Part shown: positions 11,896 through 22,919 of the stretch, in pieces
Numbering within the stretch: the first letter of the stretch is position 1
Layout: the number at the start of each line of letters is the position of its first letter
NCBI GenBank assembly: GCA_038087015.1
Contig: JASBNA010000014.1
Span: 620,001 to 684,000, forward strand
Source of the DNA: Cerrena zonata
Taxonomy: Eukaryota > Basidiomycota > Agaricomycetes > Polyporales > Cerrenaceae
DNA: 64,000 nt
Direction: 5' to 3'
Program-made: the position numbers and the translations under genes
Notes under the pieces: model-generated
What the model was told of the DNA's origin: nothing
The model's input: only the letters and a program-made list of their open reading frames with translations
Databases searched by the model: none

Positions 11896-13140
11896 ATGTC
11901 GCGTTTCGACAGACCACTGCCCAAGGCGATTCTTCCATTGGGACCCCCTCGTCCTTATCCCAAAGACCTTACCCCGCTCAATTCACGGTTGCGTCCTCAT
12001 TGCCATGCAGGTAGACGTTTACTCGAATGGTTGGTGGCCGTGGAAGTCCAACCCAAAGTAGTTGTCTTCGCACCGGAAAACATCCAGCGACTCACAGAAG
12101 TAATGCAGTGCAACTGGAGCGAGCAGACTAGAGGAGTCTATGGCTCCGGTTTACTAGCATTCCATGTATGGTGCGATCAGAGAGCAATCGACGAAGTAGA
12201 CAGAGCCCCGGCAAGTGGGCAACTGATAAATCTCTTTATCTCCTCACTAGCAGGAGGCTTTGCCAAAAGCACAATCGTCAACTACGTTGCTGGAGTACGA
12301 GCTTGGCACATCCTACATTACCTACCTTGGAACATGGACACACTGCAGTACCAGGCTCTCCTTAAGGCAGCGGAAGAATTGACACCTCCGTCATCACGCA
12401 AACCGAAACGGAGACCTTGCCTTACTACAAACCTCTTGGCCATCCGAAGCGCACTCGACATAACTTCTTCCTGCGGAGCGGCCATTTGGGCCTGCATCAC
12501 ATCGTTATTCTACGGAATGGCGCGGGTAGGAGAGCTGACGGTACCAAACCAAAAGAGCTTCGTCCCCGGCCAGTTCGTGGGCATAAACAACGTCCATGAC
12601 AAGGAATATCGTGGCGGTTTGGCAGTAACGGTCATCCACATTCCCTTCACCAAGGTTTCTAGAGCGAAAGGAAGTGTGGACGGCGAAGACATATTTTGGG
12701 CAGAGCACAGGGACAACACGGACCCAAAATTCGCCCTTGAGAACCACATCGCTATCAACAAACCGCAGAAAGACGAGCACCTTTTTGCCTACTCGCTCAA
12801 GAGCGGGGATCGACGACCTTTATCCCGTCACACCCTCCTCACTGAAGTAAACCGCTCTTTGAGAGAAGTTGACCAAGAACCCCTCAAGGGGCATTCATTC
12901 CGGATAGGAGGAACGTTAGAGTACCTGCTCAGGGGGGTTCCCTTTGAGGTTGTAAAATCCAAAGGACGATGGGCAAGCGACGCTTTCCAAATATACTTAA
13001 GGGAACATGCCCAGGTAATGGCACCCTACGTACAAGACGTCGCCCCCCTCCGGGATACCTTCATCGAGCTACAGCTATCCAAGGAACCATCCATCGACCT
13101 CGATCGTTACGGTCAGCAGCAACCTGAAGAAATCAGCTAA
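11896..13140 (+). CDS. Tyrosine recombinase (integrase) of the YR retrotransposon
   Basis: The ATG at 11,896, just after the pol stop, opens 414 codons. Catalytic signatures are in order: Arg in GMARVGEL (about residue 209), H-x-x-R in GHSFRIGGT (about 331-335), then GRWASD and the nucleophile Tyr in FQIYLREHAQ (about 366). This is the R-H-R-W-Y layout of tyrosine recombinases, here integrating circular cDNA rather than using a DDE integrase. The same frame is open upstream to 11,395, overlapping RNase H and encoding a Ser/Thr/Pro-rich 167-residue stretch; whether that is translated is unknown. The length fits YR-element recombinases. Confidence 0.85.
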   Translation: MSRFDRPLPKAILPLGPPRPYPKDLTPLNSRLRPHCHAGRRLLEWLVAVEVQPKVVVFAPENIQRLTEVMQCNWSEQTRGVYGSGLLAFHVWCDQRAIDEVDRAPASGQLINLFISSLAGGFAKSTIVNYVAGVRAWHILHYLPWNMDTLQYQALLKAAEELTPPSSRKPKRRPCLTTNLLAIRSALDITSSCGAAIWACITSLFYGMARVGELTVPNQKSFVPGQFVGINNVHDKEYRGGLAVTVIHIPFTKVSRAKGSVDGEDIFWAEHRDNTDPKFALENHIAINKPQKDEHLFAYSLKSGDRRPLSRHTLLTEVNRSLREVDQEPLKGHSFRIGGTLEYLLRGVPFEVVKSKGRWASDAFQIYLREHAQVMAPYVQDVAPLRDTFIELQLSKEPSIDLDRYGQQQPEEIS

Positions 13141-13527
13141 TGCTCCGACTATTTTTGTGGGTATTGCTACTTCAGTCGCATGCGTCGTATTCATTAACTC
13201 CTAAGATTTGGGTATCGCTCTTCACTGACGCCTTTCCCACAGGAAATCTGTCTGCGTCGGGAGGCCTAACGGCCTTCGCCCATTTCTCCTAGTCTCCGTC
13301 TCTTCCGTCTTTCTTATTCTTTCCTACTTCCTTTAACCGCACACACGTCTCGATCGCTCTCGCCTGCGTTGCCTCGTTACCCTCCTTGTCACAGTTACCT
13401 TCTATACGTGTCGTCCAATTATTTCAGGATCCAGCCTATGTATCTCATCGAACGGACAAAGTATTCTAGCTTTACTCAACACATGTCCGTTCCGTCGCGT
13501 GATAGCAGTCGAAGGTACAGCAACATA

Positions 13528-14940
13528 GATCCTCTATCATTCCAGCGAAAGACGCAATACAAAGATCTGTATCTAACAAGCCACCCGGATAGACTCTGCA
13601 TATCGACCAACACACTGTATCTCCTAGGCCCAGAGGCGTTCTCGAACGATTCCCGTAGAACAACTTGGCGACATCACTACCACCGACGAGCTCTATATCG
13701 GTCGTTTACGGGTCTCTTCCCTCCCACCTACGCACGTCAGCTCGTCTTCTGATCACTACACATTCACTCTCTTCTGTTGAAGATAAATGCTGAACATCGA
13801 CTACACAAGCGTGATCATTCATTCACACTAGTCGCTCCTATCTCGGGGAGTTCAGAACTCATTCCGTCAGATCTATCCACAGTGAAAGCAGTGTCTGACG
13901 ACTGGAAAGTCCGATCGAGCCTCACGGTAGTGCATATGCATACCCGATTTCAACATTGCACGACGGACGAGATTGTCCTAATTCCCGGCCTCTATACATC
14001 ATCTGTCTCGCCATCGTGACACCAAAGTAACGTAGTCAAATATCCAATCATTTGGTTGGTCTCATATCGTATGTCCATCGTTGTAATCTTGGATCTCATT
14101 CGTTCGGCGATTCTCACCCACAAGATTCGGGGTTTCCAGACGTTCTACATAGTCTCTCGCATATACCTCGGTCTCGCCGTGGGCTCAACATACAACACTG
14201 AACGTACTAACGGCGTTGGTCTGGCCAAAACGAACCAAAGAAGGTAAGCAATTAGAACGGATTGGGTGGGGTAAGCGTTCTGATCTCTTTCCCAGATACG
14301 AACAGGTGAACTTCTTTCTCTCCTGTTACTAATCTCGATCTATTAGGCTTGTTTTTTTTCCCGCTGTGCTGAACCCTTTCGTCACCGAGCTGTAAACTGA
14401 CTTGGAAGCGCACCCTGAGGGTCTTTCAGGCCAGATCTCCCTCTCAATATCCATGGCTATCGCTACCTCCTCAAGTTAGCATCAGCCCTCTCGCTCTCTA
14501 TTCCTCTCGAGGAAACCTGAGTGGTGTTCATGGACACTGTATAACGTAGCATCTCAAATTCTACGAAGAGGTCTCTATCTTCGATAGTGAAACCAATATG
14601 GCATATCGTGTATGCTCGCTCACTCACTCAGGGTTATGGGCTTATCAGCGGAACTGCTACTCGTATAGGGTCTGAAGAACCCTCAACCCTCAACGGATTA
14701 CTATATTTAATGTTCACGGCCTTCTGTGGCCTTACCCGGCCGTCCCCACACTAATAAGTTGCTTGCTCACTCTCGATTTCCTGCTTTCTCTCTCGTATAC
14801 GAAAGAATATATATATTATCCAACCTAGCTTGTATTGTACATGGTAGCCCATGAAATGAGAACCTACTTCGCATTACACATAATCGAAGCATTTAATACT
14901 ACTTCTCTCTGCACTTATATATTCTCACTGTTGAGACGGG
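13528..14940 (+). repeat. Relic block resuming after the retrotransposon
   Basis: From 13,528 the sequence matches 37,069-38,440 almost base for base (for example the 80-codon frame at 13,777 against that at 37,345) and more loosely 53,180-55,200. The 'ggtctgaagaaccctc' landmark is at about 14,670. These are the downstream, plus-strand parts of the repeated unit that contains ZIP relics; no coding function can be assigned. A T-rich run near 14,350 is the only other notable feature. Confidence 0.6.
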
Positions 14941-16400
14941 TATAAGTGAAGCCCTAAACAAAAGAAACTGAAGGGTTTGCAACAGATCTACAACCCGATT
15001 CGTTAAAATAGAGCTTTGTGAAAACCGGATAGACTAACAAACTACATTGAGCTGAAACAAGATGAGCTGCATCTCCAACAGAGTCAAGAAAGGACTAAAG
15101 TCAGACCGCTGCTTGTTCGTAGAAAGGACAGAGAATAACCAGGTTATCCTGATCCAATGTTTATGAAATATCATTGGGGATATGACCACCGACGGGCGAG
15201 GCACAGCGTGATGACAAACGACCTGTAATCGAGAATCTGAAAGATCGGGGGCGAGATGATACCGTCGGTTGTTATTTTCAACGAGGGGAGCACTAACAAG
15301 GCAGTGATGTCGTAGTGGAGCAGTGGTTTGAGTGGGGTTTGTTATCCCGGCCAGTGCAATCCACGTTTGCTCTGTAATATCACCGTCAATAGCAAGCGAC
15401 ACGAGGAATAATGAACGAGCTAGAGATGGAAGAATAGTGTTGAACCCACAATCACGAGTAACACCATGAGACCTTGACAAGGGAAAGTGTGGGGATGGGA
15501 TTTCGATAAGATATGGGAAAGTTGCTGTAGTTGATGCAAATAGGAAGTCATGATATCAAGAGTCGCCTTCCATCATGAAGACGAACATCGGAGAGAATCC
15601 CTGTAGTCAGTTTATCATCCAGACATCCTCGGATGCCACGCCTAGGAGCTATTCGGTGATCGGCCGTGTTTGACTCGGCAGGATGATCAGAGACAATTCC
15701 ATGGGTCCTCAGAACATGAAGGCGATGCACACCGAGGAGGAAAGATCCTTCCTCCGTTTCCACCATGATACGATTCTCGAAAGTGACCGATGGTTGCTTT
15801 ATAAGAAGAGATGTTGTGTTGTGAGTGGATACGAATTGTCTGAATGCGTCGTAATAACGCACCAGGAATGTGCATATATCCATCATCTAAGGAGAATATC
15901 CTCTGGACGACCACTGGTACCCACGAGTGAGTAAGTAATCAGAGTTATTCGAGTTTAGTTGTGAATTTAGAGGTTACGCCTGCACCTAGTGTCAACAATG
16001 TTAATGCCACGGCTGCCTGTGTAAGATGCGCTATCAACTCACATGGATATATGGAAGGCGAGCTCAAAGGAGGATACCTCGACGCATGCTGCTGGCTTCG
16101 ATACAGTGCAGGAAGCGGAGTCTAGATAGAAGTCGGTGCTCGACAGCTGAACGATGACCTACGGGGCCGTTCGCGAACGGGTATCGGTGCTGGTAACACA
16201 TAGGGAAGCGGAGACAGACCGGGATTCGAGTTCGCTACACATATAATGTGGAAGAACTCTTGGATAGTTGACAAACAAGAGTGAGCGGTGAGGATGGGAG
16301 GCTATACTTGACAAAGAAGCTCTGTTCACCAAGCTAAGACATTCAATAGCGAGATGTTGGTACATACGAGATAGAGAATAAGCAGCTAGATAGTGAATCA
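14940..16400 (-). repeat. Gene X relic upstream of ZIP1
   Basis: Minus-strand modules lie here in the same order as at 38,440-40,020. The one at 15,548-15,886 is open for 112 codons (a CTFLVRYYDAFRQF start and a DVRLHDGR stretch near its end). The 148-codon frame at 15,034-15,480 begins with a hydrophobic segment. Neither product is recognised and the frames are broken in other copies. The orientation puts gene X divergent from ZIP1. Confidence 0.5.
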
Positions 16401-16431
16401 GAGGAGTTGATATGGCAGTAGATCGCTGCTT

Positions 16432-18060
16432 ATGTCATCCATCATTCTCAAACTAGCCAATGGCAGTCGAGTATCCGTCATCACTTCAGCTTTGACCTAC
16501 TTTAACTCCCATTGGCAAGATGGAGGCATAGCTAGACAGGCACAGTCCCTACGTCCTATCTCCCTTCTTGTTTTAAACATCATCCTGCAGCCGCCCTCTC
16601 TCCAATCTCTCCATGACTCCTTTCGCCCACGGGAAGAACTCTTCGTTCCGTGCAGAGACGATGCTGGAGACCTCAATTGTGGATCTAGTGGAGGCAGCGA
16701 CGACCTCTTTGGTCTGAGGGTCGCCTCGATCTTCTTCATCCTCATCGGTTCCATGTTTGGTGTCCTCTTCCCCGTGCTAGCGAGGAGGTCGAGATGGCTA
16801 AGCTCAAGGATACCGCGTGGTGTTTTTGATTTCGCAAAGTATTTTGGTAGCGGTGTTATTGTGCGTCGTATTTATTTCTCGACTTTGTTAATGCTTATAC
16901 CATCTCTAGATTTCTACTGCTTTCATACCCTTGCTTGACCCCGCCCTAGAAGCCCTCAGATCGCCTTGTCTCGACTCCACATGGGGAAACTATGTACGTT
17001 GACTACTTTCTTGATTTCTTGTTGATCCTAACAACCCTTCCCAGCCATACGCACTAGCCATTTCCCTCCTCTCCATATTCCTCATCTTCATTGTTGAAAT
17101 TGTCGCATTCCGATGGGGTACTGCGAAACTTGCGAAACTCGGCATCTCGCATGGTATATTTCCCTCCTTTTCTCCTCATCGACTCTTCCTTACACACACT
17201 GTTTGTAGACACACATGGTCACGGAATCGGTGGACATGCAGCCCACGGTCCTGAATCCAACCGTCAACTTGACCCCGACGCACCAATGTCTTCCAAAAAT
17301 CCTGAACGAATCGAAAAGTTCCCTGCTGACCTCGAGTCCAATGCATCGGATTCCAAGAAACATGGTCATGCACATGCACATGAACTGAGTGTCATGGAGT
17401 CAGCCGCGGCCCAGATTGTCGGTATCGCTATCCTGGAATTCGGTGTAATCTTACACAGGTACGTTCAGTGTCGAAAACATTTGGTATTGTTGCTGATTAT
17501 TATTGTTTCTCTAGTATCCTGATTGGTCTGACTCTGGCCATCGACGAGGACTTCAAAATCCTCTTTGTCGTGCTCGTCTTCCACCGTATGTATCGTATTT
17601 TCATTTCATGTCTTAGTCTCTGCTCACTCCCTCTACAGAAACATTCGAAGGTCTCGGTGTCAGCTCTCGTCTCGCCTACATGGACCTCCCCGCCAAATAT
17701 TCATATGTACCTATCATCGGTGCTCTGCTCTACGGTATCACCACCCCTCTTGGTATCGCTGTTGGCCTTGGCGTCAGGACGACCTATAACCCTGGAAGCA
17801 CGACCACTAGCATCATTAGTGGTATCCTGGACGCCTTCAGTTTGGGTATCCTGATTTACACTGGTCTCGTCAAGGTATGTTGGAACGATACTTCTCTAGT
17901 TTGAGTGCGATTCTGATATCAACTTCGCTCTTAGCTTCTTGCGCATGAGTTCCTTTTCAATAAGGAGATGATCAATGGCTCGAATGCCAAGCTGGCGTAT
18001 GCTATTGGATGCCTGATACTCGGGTGTGGAATCATGGCTCTCCTCGGCCGTTGGGCATGA
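16432..18060 (+). CDS. ZIP-family zinc/iron transporter (ZIP1)
   Basis: Seven exons are read by eye: 16,432-16,860, 16,910-16,993, 17,045-17,153, 17,209-17,458, 17,515-17,585, 17,639-17,874 and 17,935-18,060, all with GT-AG introns of 49-60 bp and consistent phases. The protein is about 434 residues and would carry divalent metal into the cytosol. Visible features are the N-terminal membrane segment LRVASIFFILIGSMFGVLFP, the FDFAKYFGSGVI helix, a His-rich cytosolic loop (HGHGIGGHAAHG and HGHAHAH), the TM4 metal site HSILIG (split by intron 4), the TM5 signature HQTFEGLG, and the C-terminal AYAIGCLILGCGIMALLGRWA. The start is uncertain: 16,432 is in frame but overlaps a CCAAT box, and the conserved ATG at 16,613 is one frame off, hinting at a small indel. 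ZIP1 is convergent with NLR1. Confidence 0.8.
16457..16461 (+). promoter_or_regulatory. CCAAT box candidate upstream of ZIP1
   Basis: CCAAT in 'ctagccaatggcag', conserved at 40,055-40,059 in front of ZIP2, about 155 bp before the conserved ATG at 16,613. If this is the promoter, the ATG at 16,432 lies too far upstream to be the usual start. Confidence 0.35.
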
Positions 18061-18581
18061 GCGTGAACGACCATTCGACTTTGTTCGTTCTCGCTTCGGT
18101 CGTCCTCAGTGGAAGACCTGTCGCTTTGAGAGATTGGGTCATGATCATAGGATCTCCCTGATGTTGTCGCTCTTGTCATTCATTGCCTTGGTTCATTTGT
18201 ATCTCAATAGCATATTGGACTGTATGACTTTCATCATTGGCACCTTGCATCATATCTCATTAGTGTAGATGACTCCTTTACACACCACATTCTACTCTGA
18301 TGCTCTATTTTTATGACACAAATTGATATCTTGTTCATTCTTACTATCAAGCTATCTTTTGTTGTAGTTTGTAGCTTGTACCATGTTTGCTACTTACCTT
18401 TCTGTCTTTGGAGTGATTGTAATGCTAATAGTTGATGATGTTCATTTTGCCTCAAAATCAATATTGAGATTTTAAACTTAGAGTTGGGAAATCTAAAGTT
18501 GAACACAAAATCAATTCTGAGCACTATTCAGAAAAACTACAAATGTATATACATATCAAACCAGGATTTGTACATTCCTAA
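18061..18581. other. Intergenic region between ZIP1 and NLR1 (convergent)
   Basis: This 521-bp tail-to-tail spacer holds both 3' ends. The half next to ZIP1 is CpG-containing, while everything right of about 18,170 lacks CpG. The last 250 bp, with two related 'caaaatcaat' motifs, are nearly identical to the spacer at 41,930-42,175. No gene is seen. Confidence 0.6.
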
Positions 18582-21500
18582 TCAATCCTCCAACTTTGAA
18601 AGATCAATGATGGTCAACTGACCAAATTCAGAACCAGCAGCATAATACTTCCTGTGGAACCTACATGTAGCCCTATCATTGAGATAATTATCCTCTCCTC
18701 TCTTTGAACCTGCTATCCAAGCCAACTTCCACCCAGAAGTTTTAGAAATAATCCAGCCATTCTCTTCCTTGAACAGAACTTCTTCTGATGTTTGTGGCTT
18801 CCATGAAGTTGTCTTTGTATCCAACAAGATTCCTGTAGATACATCACATATATAGTGTTCTTTATCATTCAGGAATTGTAGCATTTTGCTATCAGATGAG
18901 AATGAAAAGGATTTAATATAGTGCATCTGGTGAAAACTAATAGGAATAGTGTGCTCAAGTTCTCCTTCAGAAGTGCACCATAGATATATGTTACCCCCAG
19001 TCACTGATGCTATCCACTGTCTATCTGGGGAGCATCTAACAATATATGTTGTATTTCCATTCCCAAGTGGCTTTTTGCTCAATTTCTTTGTGGAAATATT
19101 CCAGATAGAGATAAAATCATCATAAAATGTGGCACAGGCTACTGTTTGTTTATTAGGCAAGATAGTTAATGAGAAAATAATACTCTTGTTCTCCAACTGG
19201 ATATGATGCAACTGCTTTCCTGTCTGTGTCTCCCAAATTGATACTGAGCCATCTACTGAGCCAGTTGCAGTAATGGTCCCATCACTTGAGAACTCAACAC
19301 AACTGATAGCAGGGAGAGGTTCTTCTGTCTTTCCCATCCCAAAGCTATGTCCTACTATATCCCATATGCAGACTGTCTTGTCATCAGAGGCAGATACAAG
19401 GGTCTGCCCATTGGGTGAGAAGCAGAGTGACTTCACAGTATCAGTGTGACCTCTGAGGATGTTCACTAGCTCTCCTGACTCAGCATTCCAGAGGCAAATT
19501 GTTGAATCATAACTTCCTGATGCAATGATATCACCTTTGGGTGAGATAGCTATAGCATATATATAACCAGTATGTTCTCTAAGCACCCTCAGGCACGTCC
19601 CTGTCTCAACATCCCAGATGCATACAGTTTTATCTTTTGCACCAGATACTACCCTTATACCATCAGGGGAAAATATGGCAATTTCAACTTCCCCAGTATG
19701 GCCCTCAAGTGTCCATACTAAGCTCCCTGTATCAGCATTCCAAATATGAATGCTCTTGCAAGCAGTGACAATAAGCTCGCCATCAGGGGAGAAGGAAACA
19801 GAGTGGGCCTGAGAGATAATATCAGCTTCTAGAAGTTGCTCTCTAGTGACAGCATCCCAGATCTTGAACCCACTGTCTCTTGACCCAGCAACAATCTTCT
19901 TTCCATCTGGGGAGTAAGCTACACAACAATACACTTCATTGGTGGGGATACTATGCAATGGGGCACCTGATGCAAAATCCCATATGCAAAGAGTCATGTC
20001 TTCAGATACAGAGACAACCTCAGCTGGTCTGTGTTGATCTGGACAGAAATCAACAGCATAAACCCAGTCTTTATGACCCCTCATAATATTCAAAAGAGTT
20101 CCTGAGTCAGCCTGCCAGGTACATATTGTCTTGTCCCAGAAGCCTGTAACAATATAGTGTCCATCAGGTGAGTACTTCACTGAAGTGACAACACTTGTAT
20201 GACCCTCCATGACACAAAGGCAGGGTCCCCATTCACTATCCCTTTTAGTTGTCAAGTGCAATGCTGGGATATGCTGATAGTTTGGGGCATACAGCTCCTG
20301 GAGTAGGCAAGTGGGCATCATAGGCAAAGCTGAAATGTAGATCTGCATGGGATCCATTTCAATAGGCACAATATATTCCAAGATAAATCTGTATCCATCA
20401 TTGAGCAGTGATGGGATTTGTTTGTCCACATCTAGACCTGTAATATTCTAAAAAGAGTCAGATATCAAGTTATCTATTGCACAATCAGCACTTACTTGTA
20501 CCCATTGTTGAACACTGAACAATGCTGGTGCAGCAGACCTGAGTCTCTTCATAACACTGAGGGCCCCAAACCACAAAAGAAGATGCTTTTTCAAAAACTC
20601 TTGTAAGAGGGTGAGCAAAGCACTTGATGCTTGTGAGGAGACTATGTGTGTTGGCCAGTGCAAACAGGCATATGCAACATGTGCAGGAACAGGATATTTT
20701 TGTTCCATCTGCAATACACCAGGGAAGGTGAGTAGAGTAAGGCATTTTGAAGCAAAAGCCTGATGATGAGTCAGTGGGTTGATGAAGAACTGGGGATCTG
20801 TGCATCTAGTGTTATCAATCAGAAATTGAGGGAAACTAGCATGAACAGGCTGGATTTCAATGCTTGTATCATCACAGGGTATAATCACAGAGGCCATCTG
20901 TGAAACAATATCCATGACATCATCCACTGGTATGCCAGTCAAGGACTCAAGTGTTTGTGGGGATACTTGGTCTTGTAACAAGGCAACACTAGCCAGGACA
21001 TCCTGAATCATGTTTGAGTAGTTAGACTCTGGAAAGCTTTGTTTGAGCACATTGAGATACAGCATATCCAGAGGTTTTGTCATAGATGAGACAGTGCTAG
21101 TCTCAGATAACCATTGATTGAGTCTTTCAACTGCATGCTTTGGATATTTATGTTGCTTGGACTTGAAGATAAAGTCACAGGCAACTGAGGCATAGATGAA
21201 AAGGCCTGCTGCCTTTCCAGCGAGTTCCGCTACAATATTAGGCCGTTCAGCTTTTAGCTCCGCCTCGAACCGAGATTTAGACAGTTTCGCCTCCACATAT
21301 TGCGCAATGTCCATATTGACTACATCTAGTGGGATATCTTGAAGCTTGAACGGCCGAGTGATGTTGTGAAACTCGGTGGAGTAAAGAGGAGTCTCAATGT
21401 GGACCTCTGGACGGGTGGTTAAGAGGATCCGAAGTGGAAGTGAGCGTTGGTGAATGTTCTTCATCAGCAGATACAGCAAACGAGCGACGTCGTCTTGACC

Positions 21501-22919
21501 AGACTGTGTACACTCGTCCACTGCATCAATAATGATGATCAAAGGATGATGATTAGGAAGGGCACGTAACGGTTCCACTAGGAGAGCGTCGAGCTGGTGT
21601 TCGAGTTGCATCGTCTCTTTGAAGCGTACATAGACGCGTACGGCATCAACGATGTGACGATGTAGTTCTGGTATATTTTTCGCCAGTTGGAAGGCAATAG
21701 TGGGAAGGACAAAATGAATGGTGCTTAATTTCTCTATCCCACGAATGAAGAAAAACGAGGCACCGAGAAGCTTCTCCTTGTCGAGTTGTTTCGCCATCTC
21801 ACATGCAATAGTGGATTTCCCGGTACCGGCCATGCCGCTGAGGATGTAGACGGGGACTTTCGAAAATTCTCCTTCTGCCCTCGCCCACCTCTTCAGCTCG
21901 TCTAAAATATCGACACGAGTGCCGGCCAAGTAGTGCGCTTTAGACTGGATATACACCGATCGATAGCTTGCTTCTGCGAAGGGTAGTTTCCCTAAGGTGT
22001 CGTTGTCGTCGTCTTCGCTCGAATGAAAAGGTGAGATACGTGCAATAGTACGTGGAAGTACATACCTTTGTGTGTTGTGTTCCGATCAATCCGCTATCAG
22101 ATGGATAATGGAAGTAAGTGATACAGAATAAATCAAAAACAATTGTCATTTGCTAACATTGACGGCTTGTAGAATTTCAACAATTGCGGGCTGCATTGTA
22201 GTTACTATTTGTTCAATTGTTGAGATGCTCTCCGTCTATGGAATTATTGAGCAATTAGTGTATTCTACTTCAAGTGCTACAACGTTTACAAACCATAAAA
22301 TTCGTTCTTGCAGTCTTGATGCGATCAGTAAAGCCTTTCAACGCTTCTTCGTCTTGGTTGCTTCTCAGGAATCGCATCACAGGGTTGTGCTTGGAGACCT
22401 CGCCGATTTCTGTTATAATGTTCTCAAGTGTCCTGATCAGAGCTTACATATGTACTACATCGAACTGAACTAGTCATAGCCACTTACTTGATGAGCACAT
22501 CAATCCTCTTCTGAAGTTCAGAGGACGTTTCCACTGCGGCTCTAGCTTGATCACGGTGGGTGGGCTGGGACTCGTCTATTATAGCAACCGATTTCTTGCT
22601 TAGGTTTACCATCGTTTCCGAGAGTAACTTGATTTCTTCCGAGAGTTCGTTCTGTGCTCTCTTGTTTGCCTTTGTTTTCTATGATGTCCGATCAATATAG
22701 ATACAAGAAATAGAAACAGTAAGCGAAACATACGAGGACCATTCCTATGAGCTCGCTTAGGACACCTGCTGCTACAGATAACCCTGTGATAGGAGCCAAG
22801 TCCAGAGCATCCTTGCCTAGGGTGAGGATCGTACGAGCTCCTTCTAGCACATCGACAATATGTCCCCTCCGAACACGGGACGAATCGCGAGACGGGTTGC
22901 GAGATGAGTCGCGAGACAT
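18582..22919 (-). CDS. NLR-type NACHT-WD40 protein (NLR1)
   Basis: The exons on the minus strand are 22,734-22,919, 22,488-22,678, 22,294-22,432, 22,158-22,235, a probable 28-nt micro-exon near 22,063-22,090, 20,496-22,012 and 18,582-20,447, giving about 1,335 residues. The ATG at 22,919 starts SRDSSRN repeats. A helical N-terminal region follows (DVLEGARTILTLGKDALDLAP, then coiled-coil-prone helices), resembling the MLKL/HeLo-like bundles common in agaricomycete NLRs; that assignment is inference. The NACHT domain has Walker A GMAGTGKST (about residue 267) and Walker B IIIIDAVDE (about 367). The C-terminal 540 residues contain about ten WD40 repeats with SPDG...WD units. Fungal NLRs act in non-self recognition and regulated cell death. 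The 3' part has almost no CpG. NLR1 is paralogous to NLR2. Confidence 0.85.

Larger units (their letters stand above)
7612..13527 (+). mobile_element. Ngaro/DIRS-like tyrosine-recombinase retrotransposon
   Basis: The element carries, in order, a gag-like gene with a zinc knuckle, a reverse transcriptase-RNase H and a tyrosine recombinase, which is the gene content of YR retrotransposons. I see no methyltransferase domain after RNase H, which favours Ngaro over DIRS. The boundaries come from alignment with the empty paralogous site: 'ctttga' at 7,606-7,611 and 'gatcct' at 13,528 are joined in unit B at about 37,067-37,074. No integrase, LTRs or long target duplication are seen, as expected for this class. 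I could not find the split direct repeats typical of Ngaro by eye. All reading frames are open, so it looks young. Confidence 0.85.

Noticed and set aside
7612..13527. Classification as an LTR (Gypsy/Copia) element
   Set aside because: No protease or DDE integrase and no LTRs; a tyrosine recombinase follows RNase H instead.
16432..16612. N-terminal 60 residues of ZIP1 from the upstream ATG as a genuine domain
   Set aside because: ZIP2 has a stop in the corresponding stretch and the region contains a conserved CCAAT box, so it is more likely promoter or 5' leader; kept only as a coordinate bound.
18582..22012. Separate WD40 and NACHT genes
   Set aside because: A GTAAGT donor at 20,495 and an AG acceptor at 20,448 join the two frames in phase 0 in both NLR copies, so they are one gene.
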